In this document: one piece after another, positions 1 through 7,096 of the stretch
How the letters are laid out: each line of letters starts with the position of its first letter
Position numbering within the stretch: the stretch's first letter is position 1
DNA from: an uncultured Bacteroidales bacterium
GTDB taxonomy: Bacteria; Bacteroidota; Bacteroidia; Bacteroidales; UBA932
NCBI GenBank assembly: GCA_900318565.1
Contig: ONLD01000009.1
Span: 1-49,161 of the forward strand
Length of the DNA: 49,161 nucleotides
Reading direction: 5' to 3'
Program-made: the position numbers and the translations under genes
Notes under the pieces: model-generated
What the model was told of the DNA's origin: nothing
Seen by the model: the letters and a program-made list of their open reading frames with translations, nothing else
The model's database searches: none

Positions 1-1
1 G

Positions 2-427
2 CTGTACCGTTCTTCCGAGAAAGGCGGCGCGCTGGACTTTTGCAAGCAGAACGGTATCCAGTTCTGGGCCTATATGGTGCTGGAGCAGGGCGCCCTTTCC
101 GGGAAATACAACGTGGCGAATCCCCTGCCGGAGGGCAGCGACCGCGGCCAGAAATACAACCCCGTCCTGGGCCAGCTTACCGCTCTTACAGACGCAATGG
201 CGGAAATCGGCACCGGATACGGCCTCTCCTGCTCGCAGGTAGGCATCGCCTGGGCCCTTTCCAAAGGCACGATGCCTATCATCGGCGCCACCAAGGAGCG
301 TCACGTCCTGGAAGCGGCGAAGGCGATGGACACCGTCCTGACCCCTGAAGAAATATCCCGCCTCGAAGCGCTTGCCGATGCAGCCGGCATCGACACCCGC
401 GGCGACTGGGAACATACGATGGACTAA
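2..427 (+). CDS. Aldo/keto reductase, C-terminal part (gene enters from left edge)
   Basis: The open frame enters at base 2 and gives the last 141 residues of an NAD(P)H-dependent aldo/keto reductase, a TIM-barrel enzyme that reduces aldehydes and ketones to alcohols. The visible part has the FWAYMVLEQGALSGKY stretch of the late barrel. It also has PIIGATKERHV, which matches the family's C-terminal cofactor phosphate-binding segment (IGATK..H). The catalytic Tyr/Lys/His lie upstream of the window. It resembles the larger YghZ/Tas-like branch more than the DkgA branch seen as a relic at 3617-3854. It stops 3 bases before the next in-frame ATG. The family is clear; the substrate cannot be told. 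Confidence 0.88.
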   Translation: MYRSSEKGGALDFCKQNGIQFWAYMVLEQGALSGKYNVANPLPEGSDRGQKYNPVLGQLTALTDAMAEIGTGYGLSCSQVGIAWALSKGTMPIIGATKERHVLEAAKAMDTVLTPEEISRLEALADAAGIDTRGDWEHTMD

Positions 428-430
428 GCT

Positions 431-544
431 ATGAAAAGGCTTCTGACCATTACGGAGCATTCTCACATCCTTTATGGCTCGGACTATCCATACCTCGCCG
501 CACCGGCGCTTCATTTTTTCCGACAACGCAAAACACCTTTTCAA
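431..544 (+). pseudogene. Amidohydrolase C-terminal relic, in frame with the next gene
   Basis: An ATG at 431 opens a frame that runs without a stop into the next gene. Its first residues include HILYGSDYPYL, which resembles the conserved G-S-D-Y-P segment near the C-terminus of metal-dependent amidohydrolases of the aminocarboxymuconate-semialdehyde decarboxylase type. Only about 25 residues look related. A normal signal peptide begins at 545, so this looks like a leftover of a deleted amidohydrolase and not part of the mature downstream protein. Chance similarity cannot be excluded for so short a stretch. Confidence 0.4.
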
Positions 545-1666
545 ATGAAACTGAATAAAGCAATCATCATTTTAGCCCTAATGACCATAGCAATCCCATC
601 CAATGCCCAGAACAATCAAACTGAAACAAAAGCACAAAATATGAACAATGCGCTCACACCCCGTCGGCAGGGACTTGCCGTCATCGCCTCCCTCGAAGCC
701 AAAGGCGATCAGGCCGGCCTGGAAGCAGCCCTGGCCGATGCCCTTGACAACGGACTTACCGTAAGCGAAGCCAAAGAGGCGCTTTCGCAACTCTATGCCT
801 ACACCGGATTCCCCCGCTCACTCAATGCGCTTGGTACCTTGCAGAAGGTTTTGGCAAGGCGCGAGGCCGCAGGAATCACTGACAATCCCGGCAAGGATGC
901 CGATCCGCTTCCCGCCGGTTATGATGCACTGAAACAAGGCACAACCGTACAGACCCAGCTTACTGGAAAGCCGTTTGACTATAGCTTTGTACCCGCCACG
1001 GACTACTACCTCAAAGCCCACCTCTTCGGTGACATCTTCGCACGAAACAACCTGAACTTTGCCGACCGCGAAATTGTCACGGTCAGTGCCATATCCGCCC
1101 TGCCCGGATGCGAGCCGCAGTTGATTGCCCACGTCTCCGGCGCCCGGAATATGGGCGTAAGCGATGCGGAACTGCGTGCCTTGCCCGCTTTGCTGGAAGA
1201 AAAAGTCGGAGCGGCCGAGGCGGAGAGGCTCCGCGGAGCGCTCAAAGCAGTGCTCGGAGATGCCCATACACCCGTACAGACAGTTGACTTCTCGGTCTGG
1301 CCCAAGGGACAGCCCAATACAGCCTATGCGCAGTACTTTACCGGCAACAGCTACCTTGCACCGATGGATGGCGGCGTAGCCAACGTCACTTTCGAGCCCG
1401 GATGCCGTAACAACTGGCACATCCACCATAGGCAGGTACAGGTCCTCATCTGCGTGGCAGGCCGAGGCTGGTACCAGGAATGGGGAAAACCGGCCGTACA
1501 GCTCGTCCCCGGGACTGTCGTAGAAATTCCGGAAGGAGTCAAGCACTGGCACGGAGCAGCCGCCGACAGCTGGATGCAGCACCTGACCTATCACAAGGAC
1601 GTACAAGAAGGCGCATCCAACGAGTGGCTGGAGCCAGTGAGCGATGAGCAGTATTATCAAGAATAA
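545..1666 (+). CDS. Exported carboxymuconolactone decarboxylase-cupin fusion protein
   Basis: The 373-residue protein begins with a signal peptide (residues 1 to about 20, ending SNAQ). This is why the ATG at 545 is preferred over the in-frame ATG at 431. Residues about 40-130 and 140-230 are carboxymuconolactone-decarboxylase-like (AhpD-fold) helices; the second has ADREIVTVSAI followed by GCEPQLIAH. The C-terminal 110 residues are a cupin, with HIHHRQVQVLICVAGRG and the second motif PEGVKHWHG supplying metal ligands. Fusions of this kind are common in Bacteroidota and usually lie beside aldo/keto reductases and flavodoxins, as here. The AhpD-type CxxC is reduced to one Cys, so a peroxidase-partner role is doubtful. 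The substrate is unknown. Confidence 0.85.
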   Translation: MKLNKAIIILALMTIAIPSNAQNNQTETKAQNMNNALTPRRQGLAVIASLEAKGDQAGLEAALADALDNGLTVSEAKEALSQLYAYTGFPRSLNALGTLQKVLARREAAGITDNPGKDADPLPAGYDALKQGTTVQTQLTGKPFDYSFVPATDYYLKAHLFGDIFARNNLNFADREIVTVSAISALPGCEPQLIAHVSGARNMGVSDAELRALPALLEEKVGAAEAERLRGALKAVLGDAHTPVQTVDFSVWPKGQPNTAYAQYFTGNSYLAPMDGGVANVTFEPGCRNNWHIHHRQVQVLICVAGRGWYQEWGKPAVQLVPGTVVEIPEGVKHWHGAAADSWMQHLTYHKDVQEGASNEWLEPVSDEQYYQE

Positions 1667-1702
1667 ATTATTATCTTGCAACAGTATTATAATTAGACAT
1701 TG

Positions 1703-1733
1703 AAAAAAGACGGTGACCAGCACCGTCTTTTTT
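1703..1733. terminator. Bidirectional intrinsic terminator between convergent genes
   Basis: A perfect 13-bp stem (AAAAAAGACGGTG paired with CACCGTCTTTTTT) closes a 5-base loop, with an A-run on one side and a T-run on the other. It can end transcription from the cupin gene on the left and from the Na/Pi symporter gene on the right, whose stop codon lies at its edge. Confidence 0.9.
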
Positions 1734-3414
1734 ATAATGAATTGGGCTTAAGCGACTTGATGGACTTTGCTATGTTTATCATATGGTCGGCTATTCGCTC
1801 CGCATTGGACGACAGTTCCAAGTATTGCGCTCCTACTGAAGGAGTACAGATACCTTTCTCCATTCGGGTAATGTGTCCTTCTTCCATCCTCTTGGTGTAA
1901 TCGTCGATTTCCTCCTCAATGGCGTTGGCCTCGTCCAGAGCGGCAAGGCTCTCATTCTGATAGGCCTCTATCGTACGGTCATATAACTGGTGAAGGAGCG
2001 TCTTCATCTGGCTGATTTCATATTTGGCATCGTCGGAAAACTGCTGGGAAGTATCGGCCAGGGTGGTCGCGTATTCAACAATGTTTTCCGCATAGTCGCC
2101 GATTCTTTCCAAATCCCGGATATTGCGGTATGTGCCTGACAGGTAAGTTTTGTCCTTCTCGCCAAGGCCGCTTCGGCCGCTTAGCCTGACCACATAATTG
2201 ACAAGGTCGCGGTTTATGAAGTTCAGCTGCCGCTCATCCCGTTCAAAACGGCTCTTGTCGGCGAAATCCAGCTGTACGGCCATAAACAAGGCCCGGTCCA
2301 CATTTTCCAGAGCGATATCAGCCATCCTGAGAATTTCGCGTTTAACCTGGGAGACGGCAACAGGAGGAGTGCGGAGCAAATTCTCATCCACATAGTGGAG
2401 GCTGAATTCGCTTTCCTGAGGTACCGTACGTTCGGGAATCATCCTCGACACCAGTCCGACCAGCGCTCCTGTCAGAGGCAGCATAATGCAAACCGTGATA
2501 GTATTGAAGAAGGTATGGAACATAGCCAGCTGCATCTGGGGAGCCGAGGGGAACAGCCTTTCGAACAAGTTCCCATAGGAAATGTCGAACAGGCCCAGGA
2601 CCAAAGCCGCCAGCAGGAACAGGACAACGCCGGTGCAGTTGAACAGCAAGTGAATCAGCGCTGTACGCTTGGCATTCGTCCCGCTGGTGACACCCGCGAT
2701 GACAGCCACCACGCAGGATCCGATGTTGGAGCCCATAGTCAGGTAGATTCCCTGGTCTATCCCGATGAGTCCGGTCACAACCATAGCAAGAGCGATGGAG
2801 GTCATAACGGAAGAGCTCTGGATGATGGCCGTAAAAAGCGCACCTAAAAGGACGAGCAGGATGGGATTGCCAATTCCGGCAAGGAATGTCTTCACCCCGT
2901 CAAGCGCCGCAAAGTCCTCCATAGAGCCGCTCATAAGTTCCAAGCCCACAAACAACAAACCGAAGCCGGCGAGAATGCCTCCCAGCGTCTTGGGCCCGCT
3001 CTTCTTGGCAAAGATGCTCATAAACGCACCCAGCCCGGCGAAGGCCGAGAAAATGACGCTGGTGGACAAGGAGTTTCCTCCGAACATACCCAGGGCAACG
3101 ATCTGAGCCGTGACCGTGGTACCGATATTGGCACCGTAGATGATAGTGGCCGCCTGCGCCAGGCTGATGATGCCTGCATTGACAAAGCCGATGGTCATAA
3201 CCGTCGTGGCGCCGGAGCTTTGGATGGCGGCCGTTCCCAGCGCGCCGATTCCGACACCCATCAGTTTACTGTCAGAAGCCTTGGAAAAGAGTTTTTTCAA
3301 TTTTTCAGAGCTCGCGGCTTCCAGATTGGAGCTCATCATCTGACACGCAATCAGGAATACACCTATTCCCGCCAGGAGTGTCAGCACAGAGGTCAATATT
3401 GCTGTTAAATCCAT
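1732..3414 (-). CDS. Na+/phosphate symporter family protein with PhoU-like tail
   Basis: A 560-residue inner-membrane transporter of the NptA/YjbB family, expected to move phosphate with sodium. It contains the two inverted QSS repeats that define the family (IQSSGATTVMTIGFVNAG near residue 65 and IQSSSVMTSIALAMVVTG near 200) within about eight hydrophobic segments. The C-terminal 200 residues are charged and helical and match a PhoU-like domain (YRNIRDLERIGDYAENIVEY and SSNAERIADHMINIAKSI). Length is normal for the domain fusion. It has its own promoter (3435-3464) and ends in a shared terminator. The sequence does not show whether it imports or exports phosphate. Confidence 0.92.
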   Translation of the reverse strand: MDLTAILTSVLTLLAGIGVFLIACQMMSSNLEAASSEKLKKLFSKASDSKLMGVGIGALGTAAIQSSGATTVMTIGFVNAGIISLAQAATIIYGANIGTTVTAQIVALGMFGGNSLSTSVIFSAFAGLGAFMSIFAKKSGPKTLGGILAGFGLLFVGLELMSGSMEDFAALDGVKTFLAGIGNPILLVLLGALFTAIIQSSSVMTSIALAMVVTGLIGIDQGIYLTMGSNIGSCVVAVIAGVTSGTNAKRTALIHLLFNCTGVVLFLLAALVLGLFDISYGNLFERLFPSAPQMQLAMFHTFFNTITVCIMLPLTGALVGLVSRMIPERTVPQESEFSLHYVDENLLRTPPVAVSQVKREILRMADIALENVDRALFMAVQLDFADKSRFERDERQLNFINRDLVNYVVRLSGRSGLGEKDKTYLSGTYRNIRDLERIGDYAENIVEYATTLADTSQQFSDDAKYEISQMKTLLHQLYDRTIEAYQNESLAALDEANAIEEEIDDYTKRMEEGHITRMEKGICTPSVGAQYLELSSNAERIADHMINIAKSIKSLKPNSL

Positions 3415-3434
3415 AAATCGATAAAAACTATATG

Positions 3435-3464
3435 CAAAAATAATACCTTTACTCTTTCATCAAA
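3435..3464 (-). promoter_or_regulatory. Bacteroidota-type promoter for the Na/Pi symporter
   Basis: On the minus strand TTTG (3464-3461) is followed after 18 bases by TATTTTTG (3442-3435), fitting the TTTG-N19-TAnnTTTG consensus. The start codon at 3414 leaves a leader of about 16-20 bases. Confidence 0.65.
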
Positions 3465-3583
3465 TTGACTATCTTCAGGGTAAGCGATAGGGTTTTCCTC
3501 GGTCGGGAATGGAAAATCACACTTCACGAAAAATCGTCAACACCTTTGGAAATATTGATAACGGAAGGCTGCGGAAAGCCTTC

Positions 3584-3591
3584 TACCTTTG
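3584..3591 (+). promoter_or_regulatory. -7 element left upstream of the decayed aldo/keto reductase
   Basis: TACCTTTG fits the TAnnTTTG -7 box and lies 25 bases before the ATG at 3617. No TTTG stands at the right distance upstream, so the promoter is weak or, like its gene, decaying. Confidence 0.4.
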
Positions 3592-3616
3592 CATCAGCAA
3601 TCAAAACAGAAACAAA

Positions 3617-3854
3617 ATGGAAGGATTTATCGTTGACCCCAGAAAGTCAGGCCCGGAGGAGTATGAAAGGTTTCTGCGTAGTTCCCGGTTCCTCCAACCC
3701 CAAGCATATCCAGGAGAACATCGAGGTCTTCGACTTCGAACTCTCCGAAGAGGAAATGGCCAAGATGGCCTCTCTGAACCAGGAGAAGCGCTACTTCAAT
3801 ATGACCTACCAGCAGATCAAAGACTGGATGGAAAACTACGAAATATGGGACTAA
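3617..3854 (+). pseudogene. DkgA-type aldo/keto reductase relic (C-terminal 60 residues)
   Basis: From 3663 the frame encodes VVPGSSNPKHIQENIEVFDF and a further 40 residues ending EIWD. This is the C-terminus of a 2,5-diketo-gluconate-reductase-type aldo/keto reductase: the P-G-S cofactor segment, then the ENIxVFDFEL helix. The rest of a normal enzyme of about 280 residues is missing. A start region at 3617 (MEGFIVDPRKSGPEEYERF) is in another frame, so a deletion plus a frame change near 3660 is likely. A 63-residue piece could still be made from the ATG at 3663 but would have no active site. Its stop overlaps the stop of the convergent AraC gene. Confidence 0.7.
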
Positions 3855-4660
3855 ACCTGCCCCAAGCGATACTCTGACGGCGTTTTGCCGATGGTGCGCT
3901 TCAGGTAGCGCGTAAGCATCGGCGGCGCAGGGAAATGCATCCGGTCCGTGACCTCGGTAAGGGTCAGGGCCGGATTATTCAATAGCAGGAGAATCTCGTG
4001 GACGGCATAATACTCTATCCAGTGCAGGGCGCTCTTCCCTGTGATTTTCTGGCAGATGGACGAGAGGTACTTGGGCGTCACGCATAGCTCGCTTGCATAC
4101 CACGCCACCTCCCGCCGTTCCCGGCAGTTCTGCTGAACCAGGGTGAGGAAGCGCATAAAGAGGTTGGCCGAATTCTCGTCGGTGCCAGCTTTGTCCAGCT
4201 CGCGGGAGTAGATGTCCCACATATCCATAAGCAGGAGCTGGAACACGTGGCCCACCAGCTCGTCGTGGAAGATTACGCGCCCGGAGTGGATTCTGCGCCA
4301 GAACTGGGCGAAATCGGCCTCGATGATATCCCACTCGTCGGCCTCCAGATGGAAAACCGGATGGGTTTTGATATACACATAGCCCTTGGTGGCCCAGACT
4401 TGCTCGGGGTTGTACAAGTTCAGGAAAGGATTGGAAATCAGGAGGAAATCGGCATCGAAATCGGGCGAATAACTGACATTTGAAATTAGAGTTGTCATCT
4501 GCCAGATGACGAGGTCGCCGGGCCCTGCCTTGAAAGGCTTCCCCATTGCCTCGAAACGCATTTCCCCGCTTCGGCAAAGGATGTGGCAGTGATAATTTTC
4601 CTTATAGGCATCCGGGTATTTCCCGTCACCCAGGGTATTGAATATCAAGAAATCTTCCAT
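3851..4660 (-). CDS. AraC-family transcriptional regulator
   Basis: A 269-residue cytoplasmic regulator. The N-terminal half looks like a cupin-type effector domain (YHCHILCRSGEMRFEAMG, then GPGDLVIWQ). The C-terminal 100 residues carry the two helix-turn-helix motifs of AraC proteins: the first around ELCVTPKYLSSICQKITGKS, the second within FPAPPMLTRYLKRTIGKTPSEYR. The ATG at 4660 lies only five bases from a good promoter, so the message is probably leaderless. The flavodoxin pair lies directly upstream on the same strand with a 42-base gap, and the relic reductase lies downstream. Control of the neighbouring redox genes is likely but inferred from position only. Confidence 0.88.
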   Translation of the reverse strand: MEDFLIFNTLGDGKYPDAYKENYHCHILCRSGEMRFEAMGKPFKAGPGDLVIWQMTTLISNVSYSPDFDADFLLISNPFLNLYNPEQVWATKGYVYIKTHPVFHLEADEWDIIEADFAQFWRRIHSGRVIFHDELVGHVFQLLLMDMWDIYSRELDKAGTDENSANLFMRFLTLVQQNCRERREVAWYASELCVTPKYLSSICQKITGKSALHWIEYYAVHEILLLLNNPALTLTEVTDRMHFPAPPMLTRYLKRTIGKTPSEYRLGQV

Positions 4661-4665
4661 ACCGG

Positions 4666-4697
4666 CGAAGGTACGGAAGATTTCTCGCTTATCAAAA
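4666..4697 (-). promoter_or_regulatory. Promoter abutting the AraC start codon
   Basis: On the minus strand TTTTG (4697-4693) is followed after 19 bases by TACCTTCG (4673-4666), one mismatch from TAnnTTTG. Only five bases separate the box from the ATG at 4660, which predicts a leaderless or almost leaderless transcript. Confidence 0.6.
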
Positions 4698-4702
4698 TTT
4701 CC

Positions 4703-5263
4703 TTACTTTCCCTTTACGAATGCCTCAATCTGCTTTCCGGCGGTCTTCACCTTGGAGCCTTGGATGGAGAGGCCGTTCTTGACGGTTGCCTGCGGTATTG
4801 CGGCTTTAAGGTCGCGAAGGCCGCTGCCGAAACCGCTCCCTTCGTGGGTTGTGAACGGTATGACGGTCTTGCCTGTCCAGTCGTGGGCCTCCAGGAAAGT
4901 AGCTACGCACATAGGGTAAGTGCCCCACCAGCAGGGCCAGCCCAGATAGATGGTGTCATACTTTGAGATGTCGATATCGGCCTTGAGTGCGGGACGGGCT
5001 CCAGCCGCCAGCTCTTGCTTGGCTTCTTGGGTACATTCGTGGTAATCAGCAGCATACTGCCTGACGGTTTCCAGCTGGAAAATATCGGCGCCGGTGAGCT
5101 TCTGAATCTGTTTCGCGACGACGGCAGTGTTGCCTGCTTTCAGATTGACGATGCCGTCGGAGGTGTAATTCTGTCCGGTGCGGGAATAATAAACCACAAG
5201 GGTCTGAGCCGATGCAGACAGCGCTGCAAGGGCAAGGATTACGGTAAGTACGATGCGTTTCAT
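4703..5263 (-). CDS. Exported flavodoxin-like protein
   Basis: This 186-residue protein has a flavodoxin fold behind a clear Sec signal peptide (residues 1-19, ending ALSASAQ). The FMN-phosphate loop is present as YYSRTGQNYTSDG, followed by the WPCWWGTYP segment and the THEGSGFGSGLRD loop that shape the isoalloxazine site. The upstream gene encodes a close paralogue without a signal peptide; the two overlap by four bases (ATGA) and are probably translationally coupled. Export of a flavodoxin is unusual because FMN is inserted in the cytoplasm. The partner may be an envelope electron-transfer protein, but none is encoded nearby. The fold is clear; location and role are inferred. Confidence 0.88.
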   Translation of the reverse strand: MKRIVLTVILALAALSASAQTLVVYYSRTGQNYTSDGIVNLKAGNTAVVAKQIQKLTGADIFQLETVRQYAADYHECTQEAKQELAAGARPALKADIDISKYDTIYLGWPCWWGTYPMCVATFLEAHDWTGKTVIPFTTHEGSGFGSGLRDLKAAIPQATVKNGLSIQGSKVKTAGKQIEAFVKGK

Positions 5264-5778
5264 TTGGCTTGTTCAAGGATTAGTTTTACTTCACGGTCAC
5301 AGTGGGAGGCGGCAGCGCCGTGGATGGCGACGCCGGCGGTGATGTCGGCATCCGGGACGGACATCTTGATCTGGCGGAGGCTCCCGCCAAGGCCGCTGCC
5401 TTCGTGGGAGCAGAACGGAACTATCTTCTTGCCGGCAAAGTCGTAACTCTCCAGGAAAGTAAGAACGGCCATAGGCGGAAGGCCCCACCAATTGGGATAG
5501 CCCAGGATGACGGTGTCGTACTGTTCCATATTCTCCACCTTGGCGGTAAGCTCGGGCCTGGCCTTGGCGCGGAGTTCTTCTTTGGCTTCCTCGATGCAGA
5601 CCATATAGTCCGGAGAGTACTTCCGGACAGTATCTATCCGGAAGACATCGGCATCAGGCAGTTGGGCCTTGATTTTCTCCACGATAACTTCATTATTACC
5701 CTTTGCAAGGTTTCGGATGCCGCCGTCAACATAATTCTGCCCGCGGCGCGAAAAGAATGCGATAAGTGTCTTTGCCAT
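5260..5778 (-). CDS. Flavodoxin, cytoplasmic paralogue
   Basis: A 172-residue flavodoxin-family protein (FMN-binding electron carrier or quinone-reductase-like). It opens directly with the first beta strand and FMN loop (LIAFFSRRGQNYVDGG) and carries LGYPNWWGLPP and SHEGSGLGGSLRQIK, aligning along its length with the exported neighbour. The ATG at 5778 is chosen over the one at 5790 because the family starts MAKTLI or similar and the longer form adds only MITT. A -7 box lies 22 bases upstream. Similar flavodoxins in Bacteroidota often sit beside AraC regulators and aldo/keto reductases, as here. Confidence 0.9.
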   Translation of the reverse strand: MAKTLIAFFSRRGQNYVDGGIRNLAKGNNEVIVEKIKAQLPDADVFRIDTVRKYSPDYMVCIEEAKEELRAKARPELTAKVENMEQYDTVILGYPNWWGLPPMAVLTFLESYDFAGKKIVPFCSHEGSGLGGSLRQIKMSVPDADITAGVAIHGAAASHCDREVKLILEQAK

Positions 5779-5800
5779 AGTCGTAATCAATTAACTGATG

Positions 5801-5808
5801 CAAAGGTA
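5801..5808 (-). promoter_or_regulatory. -7 element for the flavodoxin pair
   Basis: The minus strand reads TACCTTTG at 5808-5801, a full match to TAnnTTTG, 22 bases before the ATG at 5778. No clear TTTG is seen about 20 bases upstream, which would suit a promoter that needs an activator. Confidence 0.5.
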
Positions 5809-5881
5809 TGTGTTCTTCAGGAGTATCCCGTTATCGATTTATCCAAAGATATTATCGAATTCTCCGGACAGGCCGCGGGTC

Positions 5882-6976
5882 TTATTTCAGGTTGTCTTTG
5901 AAAAAGCCCTCGATTTTATCGTATGGAATCACGCCGGCTACATCATCGTAAAGGTCCACGTGGCTGGCCCCGGGGATGATAAGGAGCTCTTTGTTTCCTT
6001 CTTTGGCACTTTCTCCGACTACATTCTTACCGGTCATACGGGCGAAAGCATACTCGCTGAAATAGCGGCTGTGGGCTTTTTCGCCGTGGATAAGAAGCAC
6101 CGGAGTCTCAATCTCCTGCGCCCAGGCCAGAAGAGGCTGGTTCAGGAAGCTCTGGCAGCCGATAACATTCCAGCCGTCGTTGGAATTGCCGCTGCGCTTG
6201 TGATAGCCGCGGGGCGTCTTGTAGTAGGCGTGATAGTCCTTGACAAACCAAGGAGCATCCTCGGGCAGCGGGTCGATGACGCCGCCCGCACGCTTATAAG
6301 TCCCGCTCTTATAGTCCTCAGTACGCTGCGCTGCAAGGGCCTTGCGCTTCTCCATACGCTGAGCCGGTGTATCTTCGGAGGCAAAATACCCTTCGACATT
6401 CACCTTGCTCATATCGTACATAGTAGAGGCCACAGTAGCCTTGATGCGGGGATCGAGCGCCGCCGCATTTACTGCCATACCGCCGAAGCCGCAGATTCCG
6501 ATTATGCCGATCCGTTCCGGATCCACCAGGTCGCAGTTGGAAAGGAAATCGACGGCGGCAAGGAAATCCTCGGTGTTGATGTCCGGTGAGGCCATCCTCC
6601 GGGGCTCTCCCCCGCTCTCGCCGGTGAATGAAGGATCAAAGGCAATGGCAACGAAGCCCCGCTCGGCCATATGCTGCGCATAAAGGCCGCTGCTCTGCTC
6701 CTTTACGGCACCGAAAGGACCGCTCACCGCAATCGCGGGCAACTTGCCACACTGAGCGCCAGCGAAGGAGCCAGGCACATACATATCCGCCGCCAGCTCA
6801 ATTCCATAGCGGTTATGGAAAGTGACCTTGCAGTGGTTCACAAGTTCGGATTTAGGGAAGGTCTTGTCCCATTCCCCGGTAAGATTCAATGTACTCATAT
6901 TCTCTTTTGTGTTTGTTTTGCAGGAAAGCAGCATCAAAGCCGCTATGGAAACTGTAATGAAATTTTTGACGGTCAT
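5882..6976 (-). CDS. Alpha/beta hydrolase lipoprotein with Cys nucleophile motif
   Basis: A 364-residue alpha/beta-hydrolase-fold protein. A lipoprotein signal (LMLLSC, Cys19) suggests membrane anchoring. The nucleophile elbow reads GICGFGG with Cys162 where most hydrolases have Ser, as in dienelactone hydrolases. VLLIHGEKAHSRYF follows in the acid region, and PGASHVDLYD near the C-terminus supplies the His. SFTGESGGEPR, a lid-region motif of YcjY-like hydrolases, is also present. The ATG at 6976 is preferred over 6991 because it gives a compact lipoprotein signal. A -7 box lies 12 bases upstream and faces the divergent AraC gene at 7097. The substrate is unknown; small esters or lactones are plausible. 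Confidence 0.85.
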   Translation of the reverse strand: MTVKNFITVSIAALMLLSCKTNTKENMSTLNLTGEWDKTFPKSELVNHCKVTFHNRYGIELAADMYVPGSFAGAQCGKLPAIAVSGPFGAVKEQSSGLYAQHMAERGFVAIAFDPSFTGESGGEPRRMASPDINTEDFLAAVDFLSNCDLVDPERIGIIGICGFGGMAVNAAALDPRIKATVASTMYDMSKVNVEGYFASEDTPAQRMEKRKALAAQRTEDYKSGTYKRAGGVIDPLPEDAPWFVKDYHAYYKTPRGYHKRSGNSNDGWNVIGCQSFLNQPLLAWAQEIETPVLLIHGEKAHSRYFSEYAFARMTGKNVVGESAKEGNKELLIIPGASHVDLYDDVAGVIPYDKIEGFFKDNLK

Positions 6977-6988
6977 ATCGTTTTTCTG

Positions 6989-6996
6989 CAAAGATA
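6989..6996 (-). promoter_or_regulatory. -7 element of the hydrolase gene
   Basis: The minus strand reads TATCTTTG at 6996-6989, a full TAnnTTTG match, 12 bases before the ATG at 6976. It forms one half of a divergent regulatory region shared with the AraC gene at 7097. Confidence 0.55.
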
Positions 6997-7062
6997 GCCG
7001 GTCAGCCCGGAATTATCTTACCGATTTTTGCCGATTATTTACCAATATCGCAGATTATTTAA

Positions 7063-7070
7063 TATATTTG
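7063..7070 (+). promoter_or_regulatory. -7 element of the second AraC gene
   Basis: TATATTTG matches TAnnTTTG and ends 26 bases before the ATG at 7097. No -33 TTTG is found at the usual spacing. The 120-base divergent region probably holds the binding site of the regulator itself. Confidence 0.5.
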
Positions 7071-7096
7071 CACGAATCGATACCTTTTCAAGCACA

